A stretch of DNA of 64,000 nucleotides from Amylibacter sp. IMCC11727. Its GTDB lineage: Bacteria; Pseudomonadota; Alphaproteobacteria; Rhodobacterales; Rhodobacteraceae. Both the position numbers and the translations under genes were made by a program. The stretch is from the NCBI RefSeq assembly GCF_029854195.1, contig NZ_CP122960.1:2610001-2674000 (forward strand). The letters run 5' to 3'. Shown piece after piece: positions 1-7,672 of this stretch; positions within the stretch are counted from its first letter, which is position 1, and each line of letters begins with the position of its first letter. The notes under the pieces were generated by a model that was not told where the DNA came from, searched no databases, and worked only from the letters and a program-made list of their open reading frames with translations.

Positions 1-473
1 TTTATTGGTTCTGCCTCACGCACATCCGCGAATTTAACTCCAAATGGAACTTCTTCGAAAACCACTCCGAAGAAGAAATGGAAAAACAATTCGCCGCAGA
101 TCGCGTATGGGACCGCGACACAAAACCCTTCGGGGATAAGGCCAACCACGCCAAAGCCACCATCGAAGAAAAAGCATGGGCACGGCTCGGCATCGAAGAC
201 CCGACCGAAGTGCTTGGCGCAAACGCCACCCGCAATCCCGGCAAATCAGACCCAGCAGGGGGCACACGGCGCTTGCCTGCCGCCGAACGCAAGGCGATTG
301 ATATTTTGGAAGCACGGGACAACTGGACCAAAGCAGAACTGCGCAAACAGTACAAAAAACTGATCAAAGAACTGCACCCAGACATGAACGGCGGCGACCG
401 CTCAGACGAAGACCGCCTGCAACAGGTCGTTTGGGCTTGGGATCAAATCAAGAATTCCAAACTCTTTAAATAA
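1..473 (+). CDS. J-domain (DnaJ-like) protein, 5' end outside window
   Basis: The reading frame is open from base 3, and residues before the first internal ATG (base 78) look like real protein (YWFCLTHIREF...), so the gene starts upstream of the window. The last ~55 residues form a J domain with the HPD tripeptide at about bases 375-383, which stimulates Hsp70 (DnaK) ATPase. The middle is charged and linker-like. In Rhodobacterales such a gene commonly lies just before cobS, which fits the downstream genes. The stop overlaps the convergent aspartoacylase-like gene by 8 bases. The client or partner cannot be read from the sequence. Confidence 0.9.
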   Translation, partial: YWFCLTHIREFNSKWNFFENHSEEEMEKQFAADRVWDRDTKPFGDKANHAKATIEEKAWARLGIEDPTEVLGANATRNPGKSDPAGGTRRLPAAERKAIDILEARDNWTKAELRKQYKKLIKELHPDMNGGDRSDEDRLQQVVWAWDQIKNSKLFK

Positions 474-1509
474 TCTCGTCTTCATCAAACAGCGGGTCAC
501 GCTCCATCTGCGTGGCCCAATCTTCAACCGCTTCTTCTGCCTCGGCCGTGGATTTCACCTCGGCAATATGGAACGTGGCGTCCCCTTCGTTCACCACAGG
601 CAACACTGCCCGCCCGATGATGACACCGCCCAATGGTGCAATCAGCTCTGCCTCTTCTTGGCCAAACGGGTCAGATACCGCGCCCAGCACATCGCCTTCT
701 TTCACAAAATCGCCTTCCCCTTTGAACCCGCGCAACAACCCGCCCGCAGGGGAACGCACCCATTTGCTGCCCTCACATAAAACGCTTGGCCCTTTGGGTT
801 TGGCGATACCTTTGCGCGATACCATGCCCAGATGCCGCAATACGCGCAAAATCCCCGCCACGCCCGCACGCACAGCCATTTCATCAAACCGCAGCCCTTC
901 GCCTGCCTCATACAACAGCACATCCACACCGCGCTCCGCCGCACATTGCCGCAAACTGCCTTCGCGCAAGTCAGAGGTCAGGATCACAGGGGCGCCAAAC
1001 ACATGGGCCAAATCCAGCATACCTTCGCGCCCTTCGGACACACGAATTTGCGGCAGGTTCGTGCGGTGAATGGCGGCAGAATGCAAATCCACCCCAAAAT
1101 CACATCGCGCCACAATATCGTTAAGGAAAATATGCGCCAAACGCGATGCCAGCGATCCTTTGCTGGAACCTGGGAAAGATCGGTTCAAATCGCGTCGATC
1201 AGGCAAATACCGCGATCGCATCAAAAACCCATAGGTGTTCACAATCGGCACCACAATTAACGTGCCGCGCAGGGTATCGAGCCCCTCAAACCCCAACAAC
1301 CGGCGCACGATTTCCACGCCAATCACCTCATCCCCATGCACACCCGCGCTGACGAAAAAGGTCGGCCCCGCCTTTTTACCGTGGATCACATGGGCAGACA
1401 GCGCCACAGGGGTATGATCCGCCATCACGCTAACAGGCAAATGCACCGTGGCCCGCGTCCCCGCAGCCACCGCCGTGTCGCCCAATACAAAATCCGCCCG
1501 CTTAGCCAT
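466..1509 (-). CDS. Succinylglutamate desuccinylase/aspartoacylase family hydrolase
   Basis: 347-residue M14-like zinc hydrolase. Zinc ligands are recognisable: H58 and E61 in the VHGDE motif, and H143 in DLHS. DLNR near residue 107 is the usual substrate-binding stretch. The C-terminal ~90 residues form the beta domain seen in AstE/AspA-like proteins. The family cleaves amide bonds of N-acyl amino acids; the substrate is not clear here. A GTG lies two codons upstream, but the ATG at 1509 follows AAGGA by about 9 bases and is preferred. It sits on the opposite strand between the J-domain gene and cobS. Confidence 0.85.
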   Translation of the reverse strand: MAKRADFVLGDTAVAAGTRATVHLPVSVMADHTPVALSAHVIHGKKAGPTFFVSAGVHGDEVIGVEIVRRLLGFEGLDTLRGTLIVVPIVNTYGFLMRSRYLPDRRDLNRSFPGSSKGSLASRLAHIFLNDIVARCDFGVDLHSAAIHRTNLPQIRVSEGREGMLDLAHVFGAPVILTSDLREGSLRQCAAERGVDVLLYEAGEGLRFDEMAVRAGVAGILRVLRHLGMVSRKGIAKPKGPSVLCEGSKWVRSPAGGLLRGFKGEGDFVKEGDVLGAVSDPFGQEEAELIAPLGGVIIGRAVLPVVNEGDATFHIAEVKSTAEAEEAVEDWATQMERDPLFDEDEII

Positions 1510-1702
1510 TGGCACAATCCTTTGAAACCTGCCCCTGCTTTGTGCATTTCAAGGTAAAGTGCAAGAGACCCACCCAATTCCTTGTGACGTTAAGTCCAAT
1601 TCAAATTTCGACCTACCCCTTGCACCCTACCGCGATATATTCCACTAAGCACTGCACGCCTTTTAACGGGCTCATTTTTTACGATCACGCGGGACGAAGA
1701 CT

Positions 1703-2689
1703 ATGGCTGACGGCAACTTGGATATGATGGCTGAACCAACAGAAGAAATTTCTGTTCGCGATGTGTTTGGCATTGATACGGACATGAAAGTCAAAGGGTT
1801 CAAACAGAACTCTGACCGTGTACCAGAAGTCGACAGCACCTATAAATTCGACCCAGACACCACAATGGCGATTTTGGCGGGCTTTTCACACAACCGCCGT
1901 GTGATGATCCAAGGCTATCACGGCACAGGGAAATCCACCCACATCGAACAGGTGGCCTCCCGCCTCAACTGGCCAGCCGTGCGCGTGAATCTGGACAGCC
2001 ACATTTCTCGTATTGATCTGATCGGTAAAGACGCCATCAAACTGAAAGACGGCAAACAAGTCACCGAATTCCACGAAGGCATCCTGCCATGGGCGCTGCG
2101 CAACCCCGTTGCCATCGTGTTTGATGAATACGACGCGGGCCGCGCAGACGTTATGTTCGTGATCCAGCGCGTTCTGGAAAAAGACGGCAAACTGACATTG
2201 CTCGACCAAAACGAAATCATCACCCCGAACCCCTACTTCCGCTTGTTCGCCACAGCGAACACTGTTGGTTTGGGCGACACAACGGGCCTCTACCACGGCA
2301 CCCAACAAATCAACCAAGGCCAGATGGACCGTTGGTCACTTGTCGCGACCCTGAACTATCTGTCCCACGACGCAGAAGCGGCAATCATCCTGTCGAAAAA
2401 CCCGACCTACAACACCGAACAAGGCCGCAAAGACATCAGCCAAATGGTCACCGTCGCCGACCTGTCGCGCACATCCTTCATGAACGGCGATATCTCCACC
2501 GTGATGTCCCCACGCACCGTGCTGGCATGGGCCGAAAACGCCCGCATCTTCGGCGACATCGGCTTCGCCTTCCGCCTTACTTTCCTCAACAAATGCGACG
2601 AGCTGGAACGCCAGACAGTGGCTGAATTCTACCAACGCTGTTTCGACGAAGAACTGCCAGAAAGCGCGGCGAGTGTGAGCTTGGGGTAA
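1703..2689 (+). CDS. cobS: Cobaltochelatase subunit CobS (AAA+ ATPase)
   Basis: 328 residues. AAA+ core with Walker A GYHGTGKST at residues 71-79 and Walker B AIVFDEYD at about 137-144. With CobT it forms the ATPase module that drives CobN to insert Co2+ into hydrogenobyrinic acid a,c-diamide, the metal insertion step of the aerobic (late-cobalt) vitamin B12 pathway; it acts in the cytoplasm. Length is normal for CobS. It is followed by a small secreted protein gene and cobT; cobN is not in the window. Start chosen at the first ATG of the frame, about 190 bases after the divergent hydrolase gene. Confidence 0.96.
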   Translation: MADGNLDMMAEPTEEISVRDVFGIDTDMKVKGFKQNSDRVPEVDSTYKFDPDTTMAILAGFSHNRRVMIQGYHGTGKSTHIEQVASRLNWPAVRVNLDSHISRIDLIGKDAIKLKDGKQVTEFHEGILPWALRNPVAIVFDEYDAGRADVMFVIQRVLEKDGKLTLLDQNEIITPNPYFRLFATANTVGLGDTTGLYHGTQQINQGQMDRWSLVATLNYLSHDAEAAIILSKNPTYNTEQGRKDISQMVTVADLSRTSFMNGDISTVMSPRTVLAWAENARIFGDIGFAFRLTFLNKCDELERQTVAEFYQRCFDEELPESAASVSLG

Positions 2690-2705
2690 CCCTGAAAGGC
2701 ACAGT

Positions 2706-3068
2706 ATGACTTACAGATCGTGGCACAAAAACAGCATGGCACTTGCCACCGCTTGCGCCACGCTTTGGGCTATACCTGCCGTCGCTGACGTGTCCTCCAC
2801 ATGGTCCACGCGCCAACCCGTATCCCTTGGCTCCCAAACATACCTTGTTGCCGTTGACCCCGCCAAAACCTACGCCCTCGTTGGCCCGTCTAAACGCTCC
2901 ACCAAGATGACCGTGAAAACCGTAGAACGCGCCGCCAAAGCCGCCACAGGTTGCAACACCGCCGTGGAACGGGTCGTCTCCATGTGGACAGGCGGCCGCG
3001 ATGACGAAGCGATCCCGATGAGCAACCTCAAAGATATCCCCGCCGTGCGCGTCGATCTGAAATGCTAG
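2706..3068 (+). CDS. Small exported protein of unknown function between cobS and cobT
   Basis: 120 residues. The N-terminus has charged residues (MTYRSWHKN), a hydrophobic stretch and an AVA-D boundary near residues 26-28, a plausible Sec signal peptide. Two cysteines remain in the mature part (about residues 82 and 120, the last residue), so an exported disulfide is possible. I do not recognise the family. It lies 16 bases after cobS and 9 bases before cobT, so it is almost certainly co-transcribed with them, which is odd because CobS and CobT are cytoplasmic. A much longer antisense frame (2586-3680) is treated as a shadow. Confidence 0.8.
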   Translation: MTYRSWHKNSMALATACATLWAIPAVADVSSTWSTRQPVSLGSQTYLVAVDPAKTYALVGPSKRSTKMTVKTVERAAKAATGCNTAVERVVSMWTGGRDDEAIPMSNLKDIPAVRVDLKC

Positions 3069-3077
3069 GTCAGTAAA

Positions 3078-4949
3078 ATGAACAAACCAAACGACAACCC
3101 CGCTGATCCGTTCAAAAAGGCACTGGCCGAGGCGACCAAAGCCATGGCGAATGAGCCAGAGCTGAACGTGTCTTACACCGTCGATCCCGCTGGCATGTCC
3201 AACGATGCGATGCGCCTGCCGCAGGTCACCCGCCGCATGACCCGTGACGAGGTTCTGCTGGCCCGTGGCACCGCCGACGCCTACGCCATGCGGATGCGGT
3301 TCCACAACGAGGCAACACACAACCGCTACGCGCCACAAGGCGAAATGGCCCGCTCCTTGTACGAAGCCATGGAAACCGCCCGCTGCGAGGCCATGGGCGC
3401 ACGCGCCATGCCCGGCACCGCAAGCAACATCGACGCAAAGATCAGCAACGAAGCCGCTAAAATGGGCTTTGCGCAAATCCAAGACGCCGCGAGCGCACCG
3501 CTCGCCACCGCTGCGGGCTACCTCGTGCGCCATCTGGCCACGGGCCGCGATCTGCCCCCTGCTGCCGCTCATGTGATGGAGCTCTGGCGCGGGTTCATTG
3601 AATCCCAAGCCGAAGGCACGCTTGAAAACCTGCAAGACGTGCTCGACGATCAAGTCGCCTTCTCCAAATTCGCCCGCCAAATGATCGATGATCTCGGGTA
3701 TGGTGAACAGCTCGGCGATGACCTAGACGAGGAAAACCCCGACCGTCAGGAAGAGGCCGAAGAAGACAACCAAGAGGAAGAAACGCCCGACACCGATTCA
3801 GGCGATCAATCCGACGATCAGGACGAAACCGAAGCCTCCGACGATCAGCAAGCCTCGGACGAGCAACAACAAGCGCAAACCTCCATGGAAGAGCGCGACG
3901 ATATGGACAATGCAGAGGAAATGGAGGCCCCAGACGGACAGCCCCCCATGGACCCTCCGCCCCCCGCACCCCATTCGGATGCAGACCCAAATTACAAAGT
4001 CTACTCCACCGAATTTGACGAAGAAGTCCTCGCCGAAGAACTGGCCGAACCTGCCGAGCTGGAACGCCTGCGCGCCTACCTTGATCAGCAGCTTGATCCG
4101 CTCAAAGGCGCAGTATCCCGCTTGGCCAACAAACTGCAACGTCGCCTTCAGGCGCAACAAAACCGGTCTTGGGCGTTCGACATGGAAGAGGGCATCCTTG
4201 ATGCAGGCCGCCTTGCGCGTGTGATTTCCAACCCAACGACCCCCCTGTCTTTCAAAGTCGAAAACGACACAGAGTTCAAAGACACAGTGGTCACGCTCCT
4301 GCTCGATAACTCAGGTTCCATGCGCGGCCGCCCGATTTCCATCGCTGCCATCTGCGCCGATGTCCTCGCCCGCACGCTGGAACGCTGCCAAGTGAAATGC
4401 GAAATCCTCGGCTTTACCACCCGTGCGTGGAAAGGCGGACAATCCCGCGAAAACTGGCTCAAGGCAGGGCGCGAACAAACGCCAGGGCGCCTCAACGACC
4501 TGCGCCACATCATCTACAAAGGGGCCGATGCTCCATGGCGGCGTACGCGCCCCAACCTCGGTTTGATGATGAAAGAGGGCCTGCTCAAGGAAAACATTGA
4601 CGGCGAGGCGCTCGAATGGGCGCACAAACGCATGGTAGCTCGCCCAGAACAACGCCGCATCCTGATGGTGATTTCCGATGGTGCGCCGGTGGATGATTCC
4701 ACTCTGTCGGTAAACTCCGCCAGCTATCTTGAAAAGCACCTGCGCGACGTGATCGCCATGATCGAAAACCGCAAACAGGTGGAACTGATCGCCATCGGCA
4801 TCGGCCACGATGTAACCCGCTACTACGAACGCGCGGTCACCATCACAGACGCCGAACAATTGGCAGGCGCGATCACCGAACAACTGGCGGGTCTGTTTGA
4901 TCCAAACCACAAGCAAGGGCCAAAAATGGTGCTGCGCAAAACGGGGTAA
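3078..4949 (+). CDS. cobT: Cobaltochelatase subunit CobT
   Basis: 623 residues. N-terminal helical part, a strongly acidic segment at about 211-285 (runs of D, E, Q), a proline-rich hinge near 289-298, and a C-terminal von Willebrand A domain with the MIDAS motif DNSGS at 410-414. CobT binds CobS and recruits CobN in the aerobic cobaltochelatase. Order and length match the family. The aminopeptidase gene starts 3 bases after its stop, so they are probably one transcript. Confidence 0.96.
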   Translation: MNKPNDNPADPFKKALAEATKAMANEPELNVSYTVDPAGMSNDAMRLPQVTRRMTRDEVLLARGTADAYAMRMRFHNEATHNRYAPQGEMARSLYEAMETARCEAMGARAMPGTASNIDAKISNEAAKMGFAQIQDAASAPLATAAGYLVRHLATGRDLPPAAAHVMELWRGFIESQAEGTLENLQDVLDDQVAFSKFARQMIDDLGYGEQLGDDLDEENPDRQEEAEEDNQEEETPDTDSGDQSDDQDETEASDDQQASDEQQQAQTSMEERDDMDNAEEMEAPDGQPPMDPPPPAPHSDADPNYKVYSTEFDEEVLAEELAEPAELERLRAYLDQQLDPLKGAVSRLANKLQRRLQAQQNRSWAFDMEEGILDAGRLARVISNPTTPLSFKVENDTEFKDTVVTLLLDNSGSMRGRPISIAAICADVLARTLERCQVKCEILGFTTRAWKGGQSRENWLKAGREQTPGRLNDLRHIIYKGADAPWRRTRPNLGLMMKEGLLKENIDGEALEWAHKRMVARPEQRRILMVISDGAPVDDSTLSVNSASYLEKHLRDVIAMIENRKQVELIAIGIGHDVTRYYERAVTITDAEQLAGAITEQLAGLFDPNHKQGPKMVLRKTG

Positions 4950-4952
4950 CAC

Positions 4953-6758
4953 ATGTTCCAAACCTTTGACGCCACCACCACGCCTGAAACGGGCGGCCCC
5001 CGATTGGCCGCTCTGCGCTCCGCCATGCAAGCCGAAGGCCTCGACGGTTTCATCATCCCCCGCGCCGACGCGCACCAAGGGGAGTACGTGGCCGATTGCG
5101 ACAAACGCCTCGCGTGGCTCACGGGCTTCACAGGCTCTGCAGGCTTCTGCGTCGCCTTAACGGATATCGCAGGCGTATTCATCGACGGGCGCTATACGCT
5201 ACAAGTCCGCGACCAAGTGGACCTCGATCACTTCACCCCCGTTGATTACCCCAAAAACAATCTTGGCGACTGGCTCGCTTCCACCGCCAAAGACGGCGAT
5301 GCGATCGGCTTTGATCCTTGGCTCCACACCAAAGGCGAAATCGACGCCGCTGAAAAACATCTTGCGGGAACAGGCATCACGCTCAAACCCTGCGACAATC
5401 TGATTGATCGCATCTGGGCCGATCGCCCCGCCGCACCGTCCGATCTGATGGTCCCTTACCCTGTTGATCTGGCGGGAAAATCCAGCGCCGACAAACGCGC
5501 GCAAATCGCCAAAGGCCTGCGCAAAGACGGCAACGGTTCTGTTGTTCTCACCCAACCAGACGCCATCGCATGGCTTTTAAACACACGGGGCACCGACCTT
5601 GGCCAAACCCCTGTTGCACTGGCCTTCGCCACACTCGACGACACAGGCCACGCCACCCTGTTCATTGATCCCGTTAAGGTAGATGACGCCCTGCGAAGCC
5701 ACCTCGGCAATGACGTGACCATACAACCCCCTGAACAGCTTGGCCCGACAATCGACGCCCTCAAAGGCCCCGTTTTGGTGGACAAATCCACCGCCCCCGT
5801 CTGGCTCGACGCCCGCCTCAAAACCGCAGGAACCGATGTCACTTACGCCGCCGATCCAATCCTTCTCGCAAAAGCCGTGAAAAACGAAACGGAAATCGCA
5901 GGAACCGCCGCCGCCCACATCCGCGACGGCGCTGCGGTCTGTGAATTCCTCGCGTGGGTGGCCGCCCAAGGCCCCGCCCCCGACCTCACCGAAATCGACG
6001 TGGTTAAAAAACTTGAATCCTTCCGCGTGGCCACAGGGTCGCTGCAAAACATCAGCTTTGACACCATCTGCGGCACAGGTCCTCACGGTGCAATCATGCA
6101 CTACCGCGTGACGGATGAAACCAACGCAAAAATCGAACCCAACAACCTGCTGCTGGTGGATTCAGGCGCACAATACCTCGACGGCACCACAGATATTACC
6201 CGCACCATGGCCATCGGCTCCCCCCCTGCCGAGGCGATCCGCGCCTTCACCCTCGTGCTGCGCGGCATGATCAACGTCTCCATGGCCCGCTTCCCCAAAG
6301 GGCTGGCAGGGCGCGATATCGACCCGCTCGCCCGCAATCCCTTGTGGCAAGCAGGGCTCGACTTCGATCACGGCACAGGCCACGGCGTTGGCGTTTATCT
6401 ATCCGTTCACGAAGGTCCGCAACGCATTTCCCGCGTGTCAGATGTTCCACTGCAATCAGGCATGATCCTGTCCAATGAACCAGGCTACTACAAACCGGGT
6501 CACTTTGGCATTCGACTTGAAAACCTGATCGTTGTGGAACCGGCCAGCCCGCTCGAAGGGGCCGATGACCGGGAAATGTTGCAATTCAAAACCCTCACAT
6601 ATGCCCCAATTGATCGGTCCATGATTGATGTTGATCTGCTCACCAAATCAGATCGCGAATGGCTCAACGCCTACCACGCAGAGGTCTATGAAAAGCTGGC
6701 GCACGTGTGTTCAGACTCCACAAAAACCTGGCTCAAAGGCGCCTGCGCACCGCTGTGA
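4953..6758 (+). CDS. Aminopeptidase P family protein (Xaa-Pro aminopeptidase, M24B)
   Basis: 601 residues, the long bacterial/eukaryotic-type aminopeptidase P with two creatinase-like N-terminal domains followed by a pita-bread M24 catalytic domain. Metal ligands are visible in order: D in LLLVDSG, D in GTTDITRT, H in GTGHGVG, E in SNEPGYY and E in RLENL. It removes N-terminal residues preceding proline. No signal peptide, so cytoplasmic. It follows cobT by 3 bases; no functional link to B12 synthesis is evident. It is followed by a 550-base gap. Confidence 0.93.
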   Translation: MFQTFDATTTPETGGPRLAALRSAMQAEGLDGFIIPRADAHQGEYVADCDKRLAWLTGFTGSAGFCVALTDIAGVFIDGRYTLQVRDQVDLDHFTPVDYPKNNLGDWLASTAKDGDAIGFDPWLHTKGEIDAAEKHLAGTGITLKPCDNLIDRIWADRPAAPSDLMVPYPVDLAGKSSADKRAQIAKGLRKDGNGSVVLTQPDAIAWLLNTRGTDLGQTPVALAFATLDDTGHATLFIDPVKVDDALRSHLGNDVTIQPPEQLGPTIDALKGPVLVDKSTAPVWLDARLKTAGTDVTYAADPILLAKAVKNETEIAGTAAAHIRDGAAVCEFLAWVAAQGPAPDLTEIDVVKKLESFRVATGSLQNISFDTICGTGPHGAIMHYRVTDETNAKIEPNNLLLVDSGAQYLDGTTDITRTMAIGSPPAEAIRAFTLVLRGMINVSMARFPKGLAGRDIDPLARNPLWQAGLDFDHGTGHGVGVYLSVHEGPQRISRVSDVPLQSGMILSNEPGYYKPGHFGIRLENLIVVEPASPLEGADDREMLQFKTLTYAPIDRSMIDVDLLTKSDREWLNAYHAEVYEKLAHVCSDSTKTWLKGACAPL

Positions 6759-7006
6759 CCCGGCTGTTCTTTGCAAAAATTAGCTAAAACCTTACGGAAA
6801 TAAACAAACCCTTAACAAAAACGTAAGGCGGCACGTCGCACCGCAATCCCAGATGTGCCCGTGTTTTCAACACGTTGAGAATGTGAAACAAACTCGCAAT
6901 ACATCCCTGTAAAATTGGCGAAATTTCACACTCCAATTTGCAAAGCATTTTCCTAAAACTGGCAGGGCCCCCGCGTTGTTTTAGTCCCGATCCCGCCGCA
7001 TATAAG
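6759..7006. promoter_or_regulatory. Intergenic region with several inverted repeats and a promoter-like element
   Basis: No convincing open frame. It contains CCTTACG/CGTAAGG (6790-6796 and 6822-6828), the near-continuous palindrome TCAAC-AC-GTTGA (6867-6878), TGTGAAA/TTTCACA (6882-6888 and 6924-6930) and AAATTGG/CCAATTT (6912-6918 and 6933-6939). A promoter-like pair TTGTTT (6976-6981) and CATATA (6999-7004) with a 17-base spacer lies just before the structured RNA region. The repeats could be operators for that promoter; this is inference. Confidence 0.4.
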
Positions 7007-7192
7007 GTTCATCGCCTAACAGCGCCCTTCGGGTGATGGGCACAGGCAGACACTGTCAGGCGAAACCGAACTGGGGTGGTTCGTAAAATAACCGCGACAC
7101 GCGGGGCGAGAGGTGAAATGGATCACGGGAAGGCGAGCCCGATCCAAACCACCACGAAGGGAGGTCCTTGAGCGAGGAACCTCCCTTCTTTA
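7007..7192 (+). ncRNA. Candidate structured small RNA or leader with its own terminator
   Basis: The stretch folds by eye into consistent helices: GTTC/GAAC plus CGCCT/AGGCG (7007-7017 with 7058-7071) enclosing a CGCCC-TTC-GGGTG hairpin (7023-7035); GGTGGTT/AACCACC (7075-7081 with 7147-7153) enclosing CCGCG-ACA-CGCGG (7092-7104) and GGAT..CGGG/CCCGATCC (7120-7129 with 7138-7145); then a terminator. A promoter-like element sits just upstream and no open frame covers it. About 180 nt. I could not match it to 6S, SRP, RNase P or tmRNA. It may be a free sRNA or a terminating leader of the DUF427 gene 117 bases downstream. Confidence 0.55.
7157..7192 (+). terminator. Rho-independent terminator of the candidate RNA
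   Basis: AAGGGAGGT (7157-7165) pairs with ACCTCCCTT (7179-7187), extended inward by CCT/AGG with one bulged A, followed by a modest T-rich tail. The CCTCCC strand resembles anti-Shine-Dalgarno motifs found in alphaproteobacterial sRNAs. Confidence 0.7.
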
Positions 7193-7259
7193 ATTCCGCA
7201 CCCCCCGTCCAATGCCTAAATAAATCCCAACTAAACCCGCAACTTTCTGTTGTGCCATT

Positions 7260-7281
7260 TCACAAAAACCTGTGATATACT
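7260..7281 (+). promoter_or_regulatory. Inverted repeat abutting a -10 box, upstream of the DUF427 gene
   Basis: TCACA-N6-TGTGA (7260-7275) directly precedes TATACT (7276-7281), 27 bases before the DUF427 start codon. A dyad in the spacer next to the -10 is a typical repressor site. No good -35 hexamer at 16-18 bases is visible, so promoter strength is uncertain. Confidence 0.4.
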
Positions 7282-7308
7282 GCGCGAAATCAATCAAATG
7301 GAACCATC

Positions 7309-7656
7309 ATGGCTGGCCCAGAAATCACAATTGAACCCGCAAAAGGCACATGGAGCGTTCGCGCCCAAGGAGCCGTTATCGGTGAAACCACGAACGCGCT
7401 GATCTTGACCGAAGGCGATTATGAACCCGTCATCTATGTGCCACGCGAAGACCTGCAAATGGTGTTCTTTGACGCTTCCGACAAAACCACCACATGCCCA
7501 CACAAGGGCGACGCCACCTACTTTCATCTGATCGGCAAAAGCCGCCGTCAGGAAAACGTGGCTTGGTCTTATGAAACGCCCCACAAATCCGTGGCGGCCA
7601 TCAAAGACCACCTTGCGTTTCACCAAGACGAAGTCACGGTCGAATCCGTTTCCTAA
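7309..7656 (+). CDS. DUF427 domain protein
   Basis: 115 residues, a single DUF427 domain. Family-typical features are the W-S-V-R-A start of the beta sandwich, the YVPREDLQM segment and CPHKGDATYFHL, which matches the conserved CP.KG.A.Y pattern. The biochemical role of the family is not established. A cytoplasmic single-domain protein. An out-of-frame ATG lies just upstream; the chosen ATG gives the full domain. It is convergent with the CLC channel gene and separated from it by 16 bases. Confidence 0.85.
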   Translation: MAGPEITIEPAKGTWSVRAQGAVIGETTNALILTEGDYEPVIYVPREDLQMVFFDASDKTTTCPHKGDATYFHLIGKSRRQENVAWSYETPHKSVAAIKDHLAFHQDEVTVESVS

Positions 7657-7672
7657 TTTCCGCAAACACGCG

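Noticed and set aside
2586..3680. 364-residue minus-strand open frame opposite the small exported protein gene and cobT
   Set aside because: Rich in H, G and C with no domain pattern; it mirrors genes that are certain on the other strand.
7007..7192. Structured RNA being tmRNA, 6S, SRP or RNase P
   Set aside because: No tag reading frame, no long single hairpin with central bubble, no conserved SRP tetraloop region and too short for RNase P.
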